From: Rhodococcus erythropolis NBRC 15567
GTDB lineage: Bacteria; Actinomycetota; Actinomycetes; Mycobacteriales; Mycobacteriaceae
Direction: 5' to 3'
Assembly (NCBI RefSeq): GCF_001552595.1
Contig: NZ_BCRM01000002.1
Location: 1 to 64,000, forward strand
Length of the DNA: 64,000 bases
Shown here: positions 43,235 through 54,092 of the stretch, piece after piece
Position numbering within the stretch: the stretch's first letter is position 1
Layout of the letters: each line of letters begins with the position of its first letter
Position numbers and translations under genes: made by a program
Notes under the pieces: model-generated
What the model was told of the DNA's origin: nothing
The model's database searches: none
The model's input: only the letters and a program-made list of their open reading frames with translations

Positions 43235-43498
43235 ATGAATGACGGCACGAAGTATCGAGTTTGGGCAGAAAGTCAGCAGGTTGAACGCCGAGCGAAACCC
43301 GGCCATCTCCTGATGCCGTTGCTCGTCCTCATGTTCGCAGTCACGACGCTCGTGTGGTTGCCCCTGACAACTGCCGCTTGCTCGATAGTGGTTGCAGGAT
43401 TGCTGTTCGGCACTGTCCTGCAAGCCAGTTCGCATTCAACAGAACCTTCGACAGACATAACGCGAGGAGCTCGGAATGACCTCCCAACTTTCGACTGA
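43235..43498 (+). CDS. Small two-segment membrane protein after ctaD
   Basis: 87 residues from ATG 43235, one base after the ctaD stop. Two hydrophobic segments (LLMPLLVLMFAVTTLVWLPL and TAACSIVVAGLLFGTVLQA) separated by a very short turn, with a basic N-terminus and acidic tail. It overlaps the universal stress gene by 23 bases. It might be an accessory or assembly factor of the oxidase, in the manner of small subunit IV proteins; no family recognised. Confidence 0.75.
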   Translation: MNDGTKYRVWAESQQVERRAKPGHLLMPLLVLMFAVTTLVWLPLTTAACSIVVAGLLFGTVLQASSHSTEPSTDITRGARNDLPTFD

Positions 43499-44327
43499 CG
43501 TCTTCACCTCGGAGTGGTCCGCAGACGGAGCGGTCGTCGTGTGCATCGATGGATCCCCGCTGCGCACCGACGTGATCACGTGGGCGGCCGAGTTCGCGCA
43601 TCGCCACAGTCTCTGGATGCGAATAGTTTTCGTAGCTCCGAACACCGCAGATCCGAACACCGGCGATCCGAATACCTCGGCATCACCGACCGGCCTGTTC
43701 ATGGAAGCCATTCAGATCGCAGAGTCGGTGTCGCCAGATCTTCGGATCCGGACCGATCTGATCTCCGGGGAGAACACCGCAATCCTCACCGCGTTGACGT
43801 CCGAGGCCGCCTTGATCGTCAACCCCTTGATCGTCACTCAACAGGACGATCTCACTGCACCCGCCCCGGCATGTTCATTCGCAACAGTCGGAACTTCGTG
43901 TGAAAGCCAGGCTACGGCTGATCTTCCCGTTGTCGTCGGTTTGGACGGAAGCGCCTACAGCGAAAGCGCTCTGGCCATTGCATTCAAGGAAGCCGAGGCC
44001 GCGAACACCGAACTGGTCGTCGTGCACGCTGTCCCGCCCGAGGCCGAGCTGAGTCGAAACTTCGAAGCCTGGCACGCGCCCCAGCATTCGACGCCGCTGA
44101 CGTGGCAACTTTCAGGTTGGGCCACGCTCTACCCCGGCGTCACCATCCGACAGATCGAGTACGACGGCCCTTCGGTTGCCATTCTGGAACAACTCTCCAC
44201 CGAGGCACGGCTTCTCGTCGTGGGCCGGCGCGGCCGAGGTTCGTTCGACGACACCGCTCTCGGCACCACGAGCAGTGCAATGATTCGAAAAGCTCACTGC
44301 CCGGTCATCGTTGCGAGCGAAGCCTGA
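43476..44327 (+). CDS. Universal stress protein, tandem USP domains
   Basis: 283 residues with two USP folds. The first (DGAVVVCIDGSPLRTDVITW) has a degenerate second half. The second is complete, with VVVGLDGSAYSESALAIAF and the ATP-binding loop VVGRRGRGSFDDTALGTTSS (G-2x-G-9x-GS-like). A short DPNT-type repeat (ADPNTGDPNTSASP) lies at about residues 59-70. Tandem USPs of this type are typical DosR-regulon members in mycobacteria, which fits its place behind the DosRS-like genes and ctaD. Confidence 0.88.
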   Translation: MTSQLSTDVFTSEWSADGAVVVCIDGSPLRTDVITWAAEFAHRHSLWMRIVFVAPNTADPNTGDPNTSASPTGLFMEAIQIAESVSPDLRIRTDLISGENTAILTALTSEAALIVNPLIVTQQDDLTAPAPACSFATVGTSCESQATADLPVVVGLDGSAYSESALAIAFKEAEAANTELVVVHAVPPEAELSRNFEAWHAPQHSTPLTWQLSGWATLYPGVTIRQIEYDGPSVAILEQLSTEARLLVVGRRGRGSFDDTALGTTSSAMIRKAHCPVIVASEA

Positions 44328-44344
44328 ATTGGATCCTCGCTCGG

Positions 44345-44818
44345 TCAGAAGCCGTAACTGTGGATGGGTGCGAGCTGACCGGCGTGGTGGGCTTCGATCA
44401 CGAAACGCTCGTGGTCGACCAACTTCTCCGGGAGTTCGTCAACCGGCCACCACCGCAGATCTGCAGATTTCAACGGCTCCATCCGGCGTGGTTCACCCGA
44501 CCACGTGCGGCATTCGTAGAAGAAGTCCACTCGATGATCCACCGGGTCGACCCCTTCCGCATGTCGGCGATGCAACACGGTGAGTGGCTTCAGTTCCGAG
44601 GAAAGCAGCTCCACGCCAAGTTCTTCCGCGGCCTCCCTGACAGCCGCATCGAGTGCCGACTCCCCCAGTTCGACGTGTCCCGCAGCAGCGTGAGCCCAGT
44701 ATCCGTCCATGAAACCGGTGCCCTCACGCAACTGCAACAGCACCTCCGGCCGTTGCGCCGGGTTGCTTCGACGAAACATCACGTACACCGCTGGTACCAG
44801 CGCAAATTGATCGGCCAC
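44345..44818 (-). CDS. NUDIX hydrolase
   Basis: 157 residues with the complete Nudix box GHVELGESALDAAVREAAEE followed by LGV (about residues 47-69), giving the Mg2+-binding REXXEE. The substrate (oxidised nucleotide, ADP-ribose, NAD or similar) cannot be told from the sequence. Convergent with the universal stress gene, 17 bases away. Confidence 0.88.
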   Translation of the reverse strand: MADQFALVPAVYVMFRRSNPAQRPEVLLQLREGTGFMDGYWAHAAAGHVELGESALDAAVREAAEELGVELLSSELKPLTVLHRRHAEGVDPVDHRVDFFYECRTWSGEPRRMEPLKSADLRWWPVDELPEKLVDHERFVIEAHHAGQLAPIHSYGF

Positions 44819-44845
44819 ATGACCACGCTATCGTGCGGGAAACGG

Positions 44846-44880
44846 CGGCGCCCCGCGAGAACAAAGCTCGCGGGGCGCCG
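44846..44880. terminator. Strong hairpin terminator of furA-katG
   Basis: CGGCGCCCCGCGAG and CTCGCGGGGCGCCG form a perfect 14-bp stem with a 7-base loop, starting 18 bases beyond the katG stop on the reverse strand. Confidence 0.85.
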
Positions 44881-44897
44881 ACGGCTAATCTGCTGAA

Positions 44898-47156
<2,259 letters not shown>

Positions 47157-47600
47157 TCACGGGTGTGATCGCAAACTCTGAGTTGTCGAACAGTCGGCAC
47201 ACAGGCCCCAGTAGATGACCTCGGCTTCATCGAGGACGAAGCCGTTGTGCGCCGACGGCGTCAAGCACGGTGCCTCTCCGACTGCACAGTCGACATCTGC
47301 AACGGCCCCACAGGACCGGCAGACGACGTGATGGTGGTTGTCACCGACGCGAGACTCGTACAGCGCCACCGATCCGGACGGTTGGATCCGCCTGATCAGC
47401 CCGGCGTCGGTGAGAGCGTGCAACACGTCGTAGACCGCCTGCCGCGACACCCCCGGCAGAACAGCCCGCACAGCATCGAAGACAGTCTCGGTGGCTGCGT
47501 GTGGGCGTGCATGCACAACCTCGAGCACCGTGACTCTGGGACGAGTCACGCGAAGCTCAGCGTTACGCAGTTGGGCTGCATAATCCGGCGTCGAAGGCAC
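47157..47600 (-). CDS. furA: FurA, Fur-family peroxide/iron-responsive regulator of katG
   Basis: 147 residues from GTG 47600, the start equivalent to mycobacterial FurA (VPSTPDYAAQLR); TTG 47618 is also in frame. The winged helix (RVTRPRVTVLEVV to VSRQAVYDVLHALTDAGLIR) is followed by the metal sites NHHHVVCRSCGAVADVDC and WGLCADCS, with two CxxC motifs for structural zinc. In mycobacteria FurA represses furA-katG and is released by oxidation; the same gene order is kept here. Confidence 0.93.
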   Translation of the reverse strand: MPSTPDYAAQLRNAELRVTRPRVTVLEVVHARPHAATETVFDAVRAVLPGVSRQAVYDVLHALTDAGLIRRIQPSGSVALYESRVGDNHHHVVCRSCGAVADVDCAVGEAPCLTPSAHNGFVLDEAEVIYWGLCADCSTTQSLRSHP

Positions 47601-47609
47601 CTTTCCACT

Positions 47610-47619
47610 ATTGCGCAAT
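47610..47619. promoter_or_regulatory. 10-bp palindrome at the furA start, candidate FurA site
   Basis: ATTGCGCAAT is a perfect palindrome ten bases before GTG 47600 and overlaps the alternative TTG codon. Its place at the 5' end of furA suits autoregulation; that is inferred from position alone. Confidence 0.35.
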
Positions 47620-47716
47620 CTTCTGGACTGAACCCAGACTTTCGCGAAAATCCTCGCCTACGCGGATTTGCCGACCGATTCGTCAGCGCTCCGAACAGGA
47701 CGGACGGGGCCGGGAA

Positions 47717-48049
47717 TCATGGGAGATGAACTGGGGGTATGTCTTGTTGTGCCAGTCGCAGTTCAGCGGCGGCGATGACGCCGGGGAAGTAGTAGTGCCC
47801 CTCCGGCGACTGAACAAGAGATGCAGCGTCGATACCGTCGACTTCCCATACGTCAACCGCGCCGCCGGTGTTGTTCATTCTGACAAACCAGTCCCGTTCG
47901 CCCTCGTCGCTGGCGAGGAAGCATCCCTCCTGCTCTGCTCGTAGACTTCCTGCGATTCCGCGAGCTGAGCCCATTCGGCGCCAGTCCAATCCATACCGCT
48001 GGATCGACGCACGGTTCAAGGCGGAGGTGACGTGGTAGCGGGTCGACAT
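47717..48049 (-). CDS. Hypothetical protein with a YHVTS...SI..YGL start pattern
   Basis: 110 residues from ATG 48049 (MSTRYHVTSALNRASIQRYG). The N-terminus (YHVTSALNRASIQRYGLDWR) and the later SDEGERDWFVRM recall the way ADP-ribosyltransferase-like and KptA-like folds begin, but the remaining motifs are not clear enough to name. No signal or membrane segment. Divergent from the amphi-Trp gene. Confidence 0.6.
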   Translation of the reverse strand: MSTRYHVTSALNRASIQRYGLDWRRMGSARGIAGSLRAEQEGCFLASDEGERDWFVRMNNTGGAVDVWEVDGIDAASLVQSPEGHYYFPGVIAAAELRLAQQDIPPVHLP

Positions 48050-48122
48050 CGTCCAAAGGTAACAATCTTCCGTTTGTTCCAACTACGGTGAAGGGGAGAA
48101 TCCGCCGAGGTCAGGAGTGATC

Positions 48123-48431
48123 GTGCCCAAATTGGAGATCAAGAGGAAGTCACAACTCTCACGGCAGGAAGTCGCCGACCGACTCATCGCCCTCGGCCAG
48201 GCCCTCGCCAGTGGATCGGAAGTGGAACTGGGGTCGGGTGGGGACTCGATCGAAATCAGTGTTCCGGAACAGGTTCGGTGGGAACTCGAGATCGAAGTCG
48301 ACGGCAACGAGGTCGAGATAGAAATCGAGATTCACTGGCGCGACGACCCTCAGGAAGAATCAGAAGAGAAGTCTCCGCCGCCCACCAAAGCAGTTCGTCG
48401 CAGCCGACCGCGCAAGAGCACTGCCAAATAG
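48123..48431 (+). CDS. Amphi-Trp domain protein
   Basis: 102 residues from GTG 48123, giving the typical start MPKLEIKRKSQLSRQEVADR (AGGAG five bases upstream; GTG 48117 also in frame). The amphi-Trp domain alternates strands and ends in RWELEIEVDGNEVEIEIEIHW, followed by a Pro-rich basic tail RRSRPRKSTAK. The family occurs in actinobacteria and archaea with no established function; the basic tail might bind nucleic acid. Confidence 0.8.
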   Translation: MPKLEIKRKSQLSRQEVADRLIALGQALASGSEVELGSGGDSIEISVPEQVRWELEIEVDGNEVEIEIEIHWRDDPQEESEEKSPPPTKAVRRSRPRKSTAK

Positions 48432-48458
48432 GCCAACCCGGGTGCGGTTGTCAGGCAA

Positions 48459-50801
48459 TTACGGAGACGCCGACACCTCGAGAGACACAACGCGCAGCAG
48501 TGCTCGGAGATCACTTTCGATCCGTCGAAACAGTTGATACACAACGATGAAGCCCGCGATCCCGCCCAGACACAGCGCACGGACGGTTGCGTTGAGTTCC
48601 TCCCCGGCCCCGGAACCGACAAAACTGAGTCCCGCGATTCCCACCAGTGGAACCGACGCCGCGACTGCGAGGTAACGCGTGCTGCTCCGACCCAACGAGC
48701 GAATATCGCGTCCGTCGTCGCTTCGTAACTCGCCGTGTGACAACAAGATCGGATACAGACATCGAACCGAGTAGTACGTCAGGATGAAGAACGGATACGC
48801 GACTGCGACGGCGCCGCACACCGCCAGCGACGACATCAGGTGCACGTACGCTCGTTGCGGAATACCTCCGGCGGCAATCTGCAACGCAACTGGATATGCG
48901 ATACCGGCCAGGACCCACAGACCGAATGCGATCACCACCGCGCGGTGTCCGACGTTCAGCGTCGCGGTACGGGCTTTGTTCAAGACCTCCGCGCTGTACG
49001 TCTGACCGTGACGCAGTCCGTGAGGCACAGTGAGCGCAAGCCGGCACCAATACAGGATCGCCGCGGCACCGAGCGAGAACGCGGCCACCCCGATGACCAG
49101 ATGAACCTGCTCGAGGTGCTGCTGAGCCTGGGGCGAGAGTCCCGAGATGATCAGCATCTTGTTGTAGTAGTAGTTGTAGCCCGCCGCCAGGAGATTCGGA
49201 ATTCCGATCGCGGCCAGAAGAATCGGCAGTGCCCACTTCCACAACGTCGAACGCGGGCTCCCTTCCGGTGGGTCCACCAGGTTCCGGGCAGACCGGTCCA
49301 GACACAGTGCGAACTGACGGGCAAGCTTTCGTCCGCCAGACCACCTTCCGTCTCTCTCGGGCGAAAGAGACTTCACCAGTACTCGGCGCAGCGCCGGCGG
49401 GCAGTCGTCCGGTAACCGGGCCTCGGCCGCGGAATCCACTCCACGCCGGCGTGCCTCGAGCGCCTTCTTGGGCGACGGTGGGTTCTGCCCCGTGCCGTCG
49501 TCCGTGAAAGGCCTACTCCCGGTGAGGAGTTCCCACAGCATCACGCCGAGTGCATAGATGTCGCTACGGGTGTCGAGTGTGCCGGGAGACCCCACGGCAC
49601 AGGCCTCCAACTGCTCTGGAGACATGTAGGCAAGCGAGCCTCCGACAAAGCAGGCAGCATCCTCGGTCGAAACCTCCTCGCTCGAACTGACGTTGAAATC
49701 GGCGAGTTTGGGGATGCCTTCCACACTGAGAAGTACGTTCGCCGGCTTGATGTCCCGATGTAGTACGCCGTGCTCACGCGCGTACTCGAGGGCGTCGGCC
49801 AGTCTCATTCCCATCCAGGCCACGGTCTCCGGCCACGACATCGCTGCGATCTCGCTCCGTAAACTCGTCTCGCTCGGTTTCATCTCCCCCTTCTTCGCCA
49901 GGGTCTGATCGATGGCGTCGAGAAGTAGTTGTCCGGACCGCTGAGCCTGCGGTGTCACGCGGACGAGTTTGACCACGTCGAGCAAGGTCCCGCCTGGCAC
50001 GTATTCCATGAACAGAACTCGCAGTGCGCGTTCCTCGAGCAGTCGTTGATCGAAGACGCGAACGATGTTGGGATGGTCGAGTTGGGCGAGAGTCTGCGGC
50101 TCGACCCCGACGTTGCGCGAGATTTTCAACGCAACCCACCGCTGCATCGACAGTTGCCGTGCCAGGAACACTCGGGCGAATGCACCGTGCCCGAGTTCCA
50201 ACACCAGTTCGAAATCATCGAGGCGCTGTCCGATCTCGAACTCGTCGAAACCCGAGAGCCCCAACATCATCACGTCTTCTCGACCGGCCATCGAATCACG
50301 GTCGAACAACCGCTCGAAACCCTCTGCCTGCAAAGGGAACTCGCTGAGGTACTCGGCCGCTACGACGTCCTCCCCGCCCTGCTTCCGCAGCCGGAACTCC
50401 TCGTACAGAAGCTCGGCCGGTAGTGGCTCTTCGAGCAGTTCCGGGTACTCGGCGCAATACTCCGTGAGTCGTTTCGGACCGTCATTCTTCAGCCAGCGGT
50501 ACTCCATGTCGATTCCGACCAGTTCGATCAGCGCGCCCCGACGAATCTTGGCTGGATCGGGCAGATACTCGCTCAGGTCGGACGGGGTTCGTCCCGCCTC
50601 CCAGTCCCCGACCAGGCGCCCGAGACCGTCGGCATCGTTCGATTCGCCGCGCACTACCGGCAGTGCGGACAGGCGCAACTCGGTGACGGTGCCCCGTTCG
50701 GTCAGGGGCCCGCTCGCGACTGTCGCGTCACTGGCCTGCGCACCACGTTCATTCATGAGTTCTGCTCCGCACCTCGAGCACGATGAATCGAGGCGACTCA
50801 T
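48459..50801 (-). CDS. Membrane Ser/Thr protein kinase with unusual N-terminal region and DFN motif
   Basis: 780 residues. A Cys pair CSRCGAEL opens the protein; a 180-residue N-terminal region of unknown fold follows (LSEYLPDP..., TEYCAEYPELLEEP), seen in large planctomycete-type kinases. The kinase domain spans about 195-500: glycine loop LGHGAFARVFLAR, K226 in VALKIS, catalytic HRDIKPANVLL (D350), and the metal motif DFN (368-370) instead of DFG. About five membrane segments follow (GTLWKWALPILL onward). The C-terminus has no PASTA or other sensor domain. Probably an active envelope-linked kinase. Confidence 0.88.
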   Translation of the reverse strand: MSRLDSSCSRCGAELMNERGAQASDATVASGPLTERGTVTELRLSALPVVRGESNDADGLGRLVGDWEAGRTPSDLSEYLPDPAKIRRGALIELVGIDMEYRWLKNDGPKRLTEYCAEYPELLEEPLPAELLYEEFRLRKQGGEDVVAAEYLSEFPLQAEGFERLFDRDSMAGREDVMMLGLSGFDEFEIGQRLDDFELVLELGHGAFARVFLARQLSMQRWVALKISRNVGVEPQTLAQLDHPNIVRVFDQRLLEERALRVLFMEYVPGGTLLDVVKLVRVTPQAQRSGQLLLDAIDQTLAKKGEMKPSETSLRSEIAAMSWPETVAWMGMRLADALEYAREHGVLHRDIKPANVLLSVEGIPKLADFNVSSSEEVSTEDAACFVGGSLAYMSPEQLEACAVGSPGTLDTRSDIYALGVMLWELLTGSRPFTDDGTGQNPPSPKKALEARRRGVDSAAEARLPDDCPPALRRVLVKSLSPERDGRWSGGRKLARQFALCLDRSARNLVDPPEGSPRSTLWKWALPILLAAIGIPNLLAAGYNYYYNKMLIISGLSPQAQQHLEQVHLVIGVAAFSLGAAAILYWCRLALTVPHGLRHGQTYSAEVLNKARTATLNVGHRAVVIAFGLWVLAGIAYPVALQIAAGGIPQRAYVHLMSSLAVCGAVAVAYPFFILTYYSVRCLYPILLSHGELRSDDGRDIRSLGRSSTRYLAVAASVPLVGIAGLSFVGSGAGEELNATVRALCLGGIAGFIVVYQLFRRIESDLRALLRVVSLEVSASP

Positions 50802-50840
50802 TTCAGCGTAACCCCGGCGGTACCTCTGACCCCAGCGAAT

Positions 50841-52257
50841 CTATTCGGCGTGAACTGCCGACTTCGTGCCGATACGAACGAGTTCTTCGCGGTCACCGAT
50901 CTTGACGCGTGGACGTCCGTGCTCGACACCGAGGTCCTTCTCGGCGGCGTCGATACGAAGCCATCCTTCCCAATCGACGGGAAACAGATCGCCGGCCGCG
51001 AGGACCTCCTCGATCCGGTTGCGATCTACCCGACGCCCGCCGAACGAATCAAGTTGGCGCAGCATCGTTTCGACTGTTTGGCGAGCGTCTGGCCGCGCCG
51101 CACCGATCAGCCCCGCGGCACCGCGCTTCATCCAACCGGTCACGAACAAGCCCGCGATCGGTAGACCGCTCTCGTCGACCACCGCGCCGCTCCGGTGCGA
51201 AACTATGCCGCGCCCGTGATCGAAGGGCACCCCGGCAAGTGGCGTGCCGAGAAATCCGATTGCCCGGTACACAGCTTGAACCGGATAGTCGGTACAGACA
51301 CCCGAAGCGGTGACGTGACCGTAGCCGTCGGGGTCAGTCCGCTCGACGCGGAGTGCCTCGACTTTCCCGTTACCGAGAATCTCCACGGGCTGTCGGTAGA
51401 AGTGCAGGTGAACTCGACGCTGGGCAGTTCGGTCGGCAGGTGCAGTGTCCGCGAAACTACGGAGTGTCTCGACTGCCAGTCGGGTGTGCACCAACTGTTT
51501 TGTCATCCGCTCGATATGCCGGTCCGGCGCGACATCGGCAGCATCGACGACAACATCTACGCCGGGTAGTTCACCGAGAGCGCGCAACTCGTTCGGGGAG
51601 AAGCGAGCGTCGGCGGGTCCGCGCCGGACAAAGATGTGTACCTCACGAACGCGACTGCCGGCGATCCCTTCCCGAACTTCGTCGGAGACGTCCGTGGCCT
51701 GCAGCGATTGCGCCTCTACGAGGAGCATCCGCGTGACATCGAGCGCGACATTGCCGCCGCCGATCACTGCCACCGACTCGGCGCGCAAGGGCCAATGTTG
51801 GGGGGGCGTCGGGGTGATCGTTGTACCAACCGACAAAATCGGCGGCCCCGAATGAACCGGGAAGCTCGACGCCTGGAATGTCGAGTAGTGCATCCCGCGG
51901 CGCACCGGTTGCAATGATCACCGCGTCGTAGGAAGAACGTAGGTCCTCGACGGAAAGGTCCTTTCCGATCTCTACGTTGCAGAACAGCCGGAAGTCACTG
52001 GCGACCAGCACGGTGTGCAGAGAATCGACGAACTTTTCGGACTCGGCGTGCCCTGGGGCGAGACCGTAGCGCACGAGTCCGTACGGCGTCGGTAGACGCT
52101 CGAACATGTCTATCTTGGTGCCAGGAGCCAGTTCAGCGAGAGCGCCGGCAGCGTGGATTCCCGCCGGCCCCGCTCCGACGATCGCGACCCTGAGCGGTGG
52201 TGAGAAAATCCGGGGCGCCGCCGGCGGGGATACCGCTGAACCTCTAGCGTTGATCAT
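50841..52257 (-). pseudogene. fprA: FprA-like ferredoxin/adrenodoxin-NADP+ reductase, frameshifted at a C7 run
   Basis: The first frame (from ATG 52257) gives the FAD Rossmann site RVAIVGAGPAGIHAAGALAE, the family motif RLPTPYGLVRYGLAPGH and ends correctly at DHPDAPP. The rest is in the next frame: AESVAVIGGGNVALDVTRML (NADP site), FVRRGPADARFSPNEL and GWMKRGAAGLIGAARPDA to a stop at 50841. The switch falls at a run of seven G on the given strand (51800-51806; seven C in the gene). With six, the reading is ...DHPDAPQHWPLRAESVAVIG, a continuous reductase of about 471 residues, the family length. Either a real slip mutation or a sequencing error. Confidence 0.88.
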
Positions 52258-52296
52258 GCCCCGAGACTAGGACCTCAACTGCGCTGGAGATCAAGT

Positions 52297-52326
52297 CCGC
52301 TTTTCAGTAACCCGCTTTTCAGTAAC
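52297..52326. repeat. 15-bp perfect tandem duplication at the nagB stop
   Basis: CCGCTTTTCAGTAAC occurs at 52297-52311 and 52312-52326. The second copy contains the nagB stop codon (52319-52321), so an identical stop context is duplicated just beyond the gene. Confidence 0.9.
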
Positions 52327-53098
52327 CCTGCTCGGCCGGCTTGTGCTCGGTTGTGTAGCGGTAGAAGTCCGCTAGTTGGAGTTCACCGGCCGCTGCCTCG
52401 TCGACGACGACTGTTACGTGCGGATGCAACTGAAGTACCGATGCCGGGCAGAACGCCGACACCGGACCTTCAATCGCAGCCCGGACCGCGGGGGCTTTGC
52501 GCGCCCCCTCCGCAATCAGCACAAGATGCTTTGCATCACTGATGGTTCCGAGACCCTGCGTGATCACGTGATGCGGCACATCGGCTGGGTCTGCGAAGAA
52601 CCGCGCGTTGTCGGCGCGGGTCCTCTCGGTCAAGGTCTTCACTCGGGTACGCGATGTGAGTGAGGAGGACGGCTCGTTGAAGCCGATGTGCCCGTTGAGA
52701 CCGATGCCGAGAATCTGCACGTCGATGGGACCGTTGTCGACGATGGCAGCGTCGTAACGCCGTGCAGCTTCACTGGGATCGGCGGCTCCCCCATCGGGGC
52801 TGAACACTCGCGCATTGTCGATGTCGAGGTGATCGACGAGTTCCGTGCGGATGGTGTGCGCGTAGGACTGCGGCTGATCGGGCGTGAGACCTACGTACTC
52901 GTCGAGAAGATACGCGCTCATCGCCGCGAACGACACTCCCGATTCTCGATGCCGCTTGATCAGCTCCCGATACGTGTGCAGCGGTGACGATCCCGTCGCG
53001 AGGCCGAGCGTCCGGGCTCCGTTTTCGATTGCGCCGCAAACGATGTCGGCAGCGATTCGCCCGCCGTCTTCCGGACTGGGAACTATGACGATTTCCAT
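52319..53098 (-). CDS. nagB: Glucosamine-6-phosphate deaminase
   Basis: 259 residues. It converts glucosamine-6-phosphate to fructose-6-phosphate and ammonia, the last step of amino-sugar recycling. Motifs: LGLATGSSPLHTYREL (phosphate loop), YLLDEYVGL (catalytic Asp), GIGLNGHIGFNEPSSSL (catalytic His and Glu). The ATG follows the murQ stop with no gap. Slightly shorter than E. coli NagB (266) and without its allosteric tail. The expected NagA deacetylase is not in this window. Confidence 0.95.
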   Translation of the reverse strand: MEIVIVPSPEDGGRIAADIVCGAIENGARTLGLATGSSPLHTYRELIKRHRESGVSFAAMSAYLLDEYVGLTPDQPQSYAHTIRTELVDHLDIDNARVFSPDGGAADPSEAARRYDAAIVDNGPIDVQILGIGLNGHIGFNEPSSSLTSRTRVKTLTERTRADNARFFADPADVPHHVITQGLGTISDAKHLVLIAEGARKAPAVRAAIEGPVSAFCPASVLQLHPHVTVVVDEAAAGELQLADFYRYTTEHKPAEQGY

Positions 53099-54016
53099 TC
53101 AGGCTTCCTCTCTGCTCTTGCCGGCTCCGACGATGGCTTCGCGTACGGAACCCGAAGCGCGATCCAACAATTCGGTTGCTTCGGCGAAGTCGCATTCGGC
53201 CAACAACATGACGACCGCTGCCTTCACATGACCGTCGGCATTCTCGATGGTCTCCGAAGCGATCTCGGTATCCACTCCGGTGGCTGCCGCGACGATCCGG
53301 TTTGCACGATCGACCAGTTTGGCGTTGGTAGGCCGAAGATCGACCATCAGGTTGTGAAACGCCTTGCCGGAACGGACCATGCTTGCCGTCGAAAGCATGT
53401 TGCACACCATCTTCTGTGCAGTCCCGGCCTTGAGCCTCGTCGATCCGGTGAGGATCTCGGGGCCGGTCTCCACTTCGATGGCCACTCCGGCGTGCGAACT
53501 CATTGCCGCATTTCGGTTGCACGAGACTGCCACTGTTGCGGCGCCGAGTGCGCGGGCATGATCAAGTCCCCCGATGACGTAGGGAGTACGACCACTCGCC
53601 GCCAGACCCACCACGACGTCCGTGGCGTTCAACGAGATTGCGTCGAGGTCGGCCCCAGCCGCTCGCGGATCGTCCTCTGCTCCCTCGACGGCGTTCAGAA
53701 ACGCTCCCGGGCCACCGGCGATGATTCCGATCACCTCGCCTGGATCGGTCCCGAAAGTCGGAGGGCATTCCACCGCGTCGAGCACTCCCAGACGCCCACT
53801 GGTCCCAGCTCCCAGGTAGATCAGCCGACCACCTTGTGCCCGAGCGGTGACGATCGAATCGACTGCGGCTTCGATGGCCGGTAACACCGCCGCGACCGCG
53901 TCGGCCACGATTGCGTCCTGCTGGTTCATCACCGTCAGCAGATCCGACACCGACATGACGTCGAGATCGCGGGTGAGAGGGTTCGGTCTCTCGGTAGACA
54001 GCATGTCCAATTGCAT
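53099..54016 (-). CDS. murQ: N-acetylmuramic acid 6-phosphate etherase
   Basis: 305 residues from ATG 54016, which has a strong GAGGAGG site; GTG 54046 is in frame but weaker. It cleaves the lactyl ether of MurNAc-6-phosphate to GlcNAc-6-phosphate and D-lactate. SIS-domain features: RLIYLGAGTSGRLGVLDAVE (catalytic Glu), GIIAGGPGAF, VVGLAASGRTPYVIGGL and EIETGPEILTGSTRLKAGTA, the family signature. It lies between murR and nagB in the recycling operon. Confidence 0.96.
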   Translation of the reverse strand: MQLDMLSTERPNPLTRDLDVMSVSDLLTVMNQQDAIVADAVAAVLPAIEAAVDSIVTARAQGGRLIYLGAGTSGRLGVLDAVECPPTFGTDPGEVIGIIAGGPGAFLNAVEGAEDDPRAAGADLDAISLNATDVVVGLAASGRTPYVIGGLDHARALGAATVAVSCNRNAAMSSHAGVAIEVETGPEILTGSTRLKAGTAQKMVCNMLSTASMVRSGKAFHNLMVDLRPTNAKLVDRANRIVAAATGVDTEIASETIENADGHVKAAVVMLLAECDFAEATELLDRASGSVREAIVGAGKSREEA

Positions 54017-54048
54017 TGTGGCGAGTCCTCCTCGATCAAATTTCACTA

Positions 54049-54092
54049 CGACGACTCCTCGTCAGTAATCACAGCGACGACTCCTCGTCAGT
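54049..54092. repeat. 18-bp direct repeat, period 26, between murR and murQ
   Basis: CGACGACTCCTCGTCAGT at 54049-54066 and 54075-54092. In the gene direction the unit carries the murR stop and a GAGGAG that resembles a ribosome site, so the stop/SD segment has been duplicated in the murR-murQ spacer. Confidence 0.85.

Noticed and set aside
51643-52257. Two separate flavoprotein genes at 50841-52257
   Set aside because: The N- and C-terminal halves of one FprA-like reductase meet exactly at a seven-C run; one base restores a single gene.
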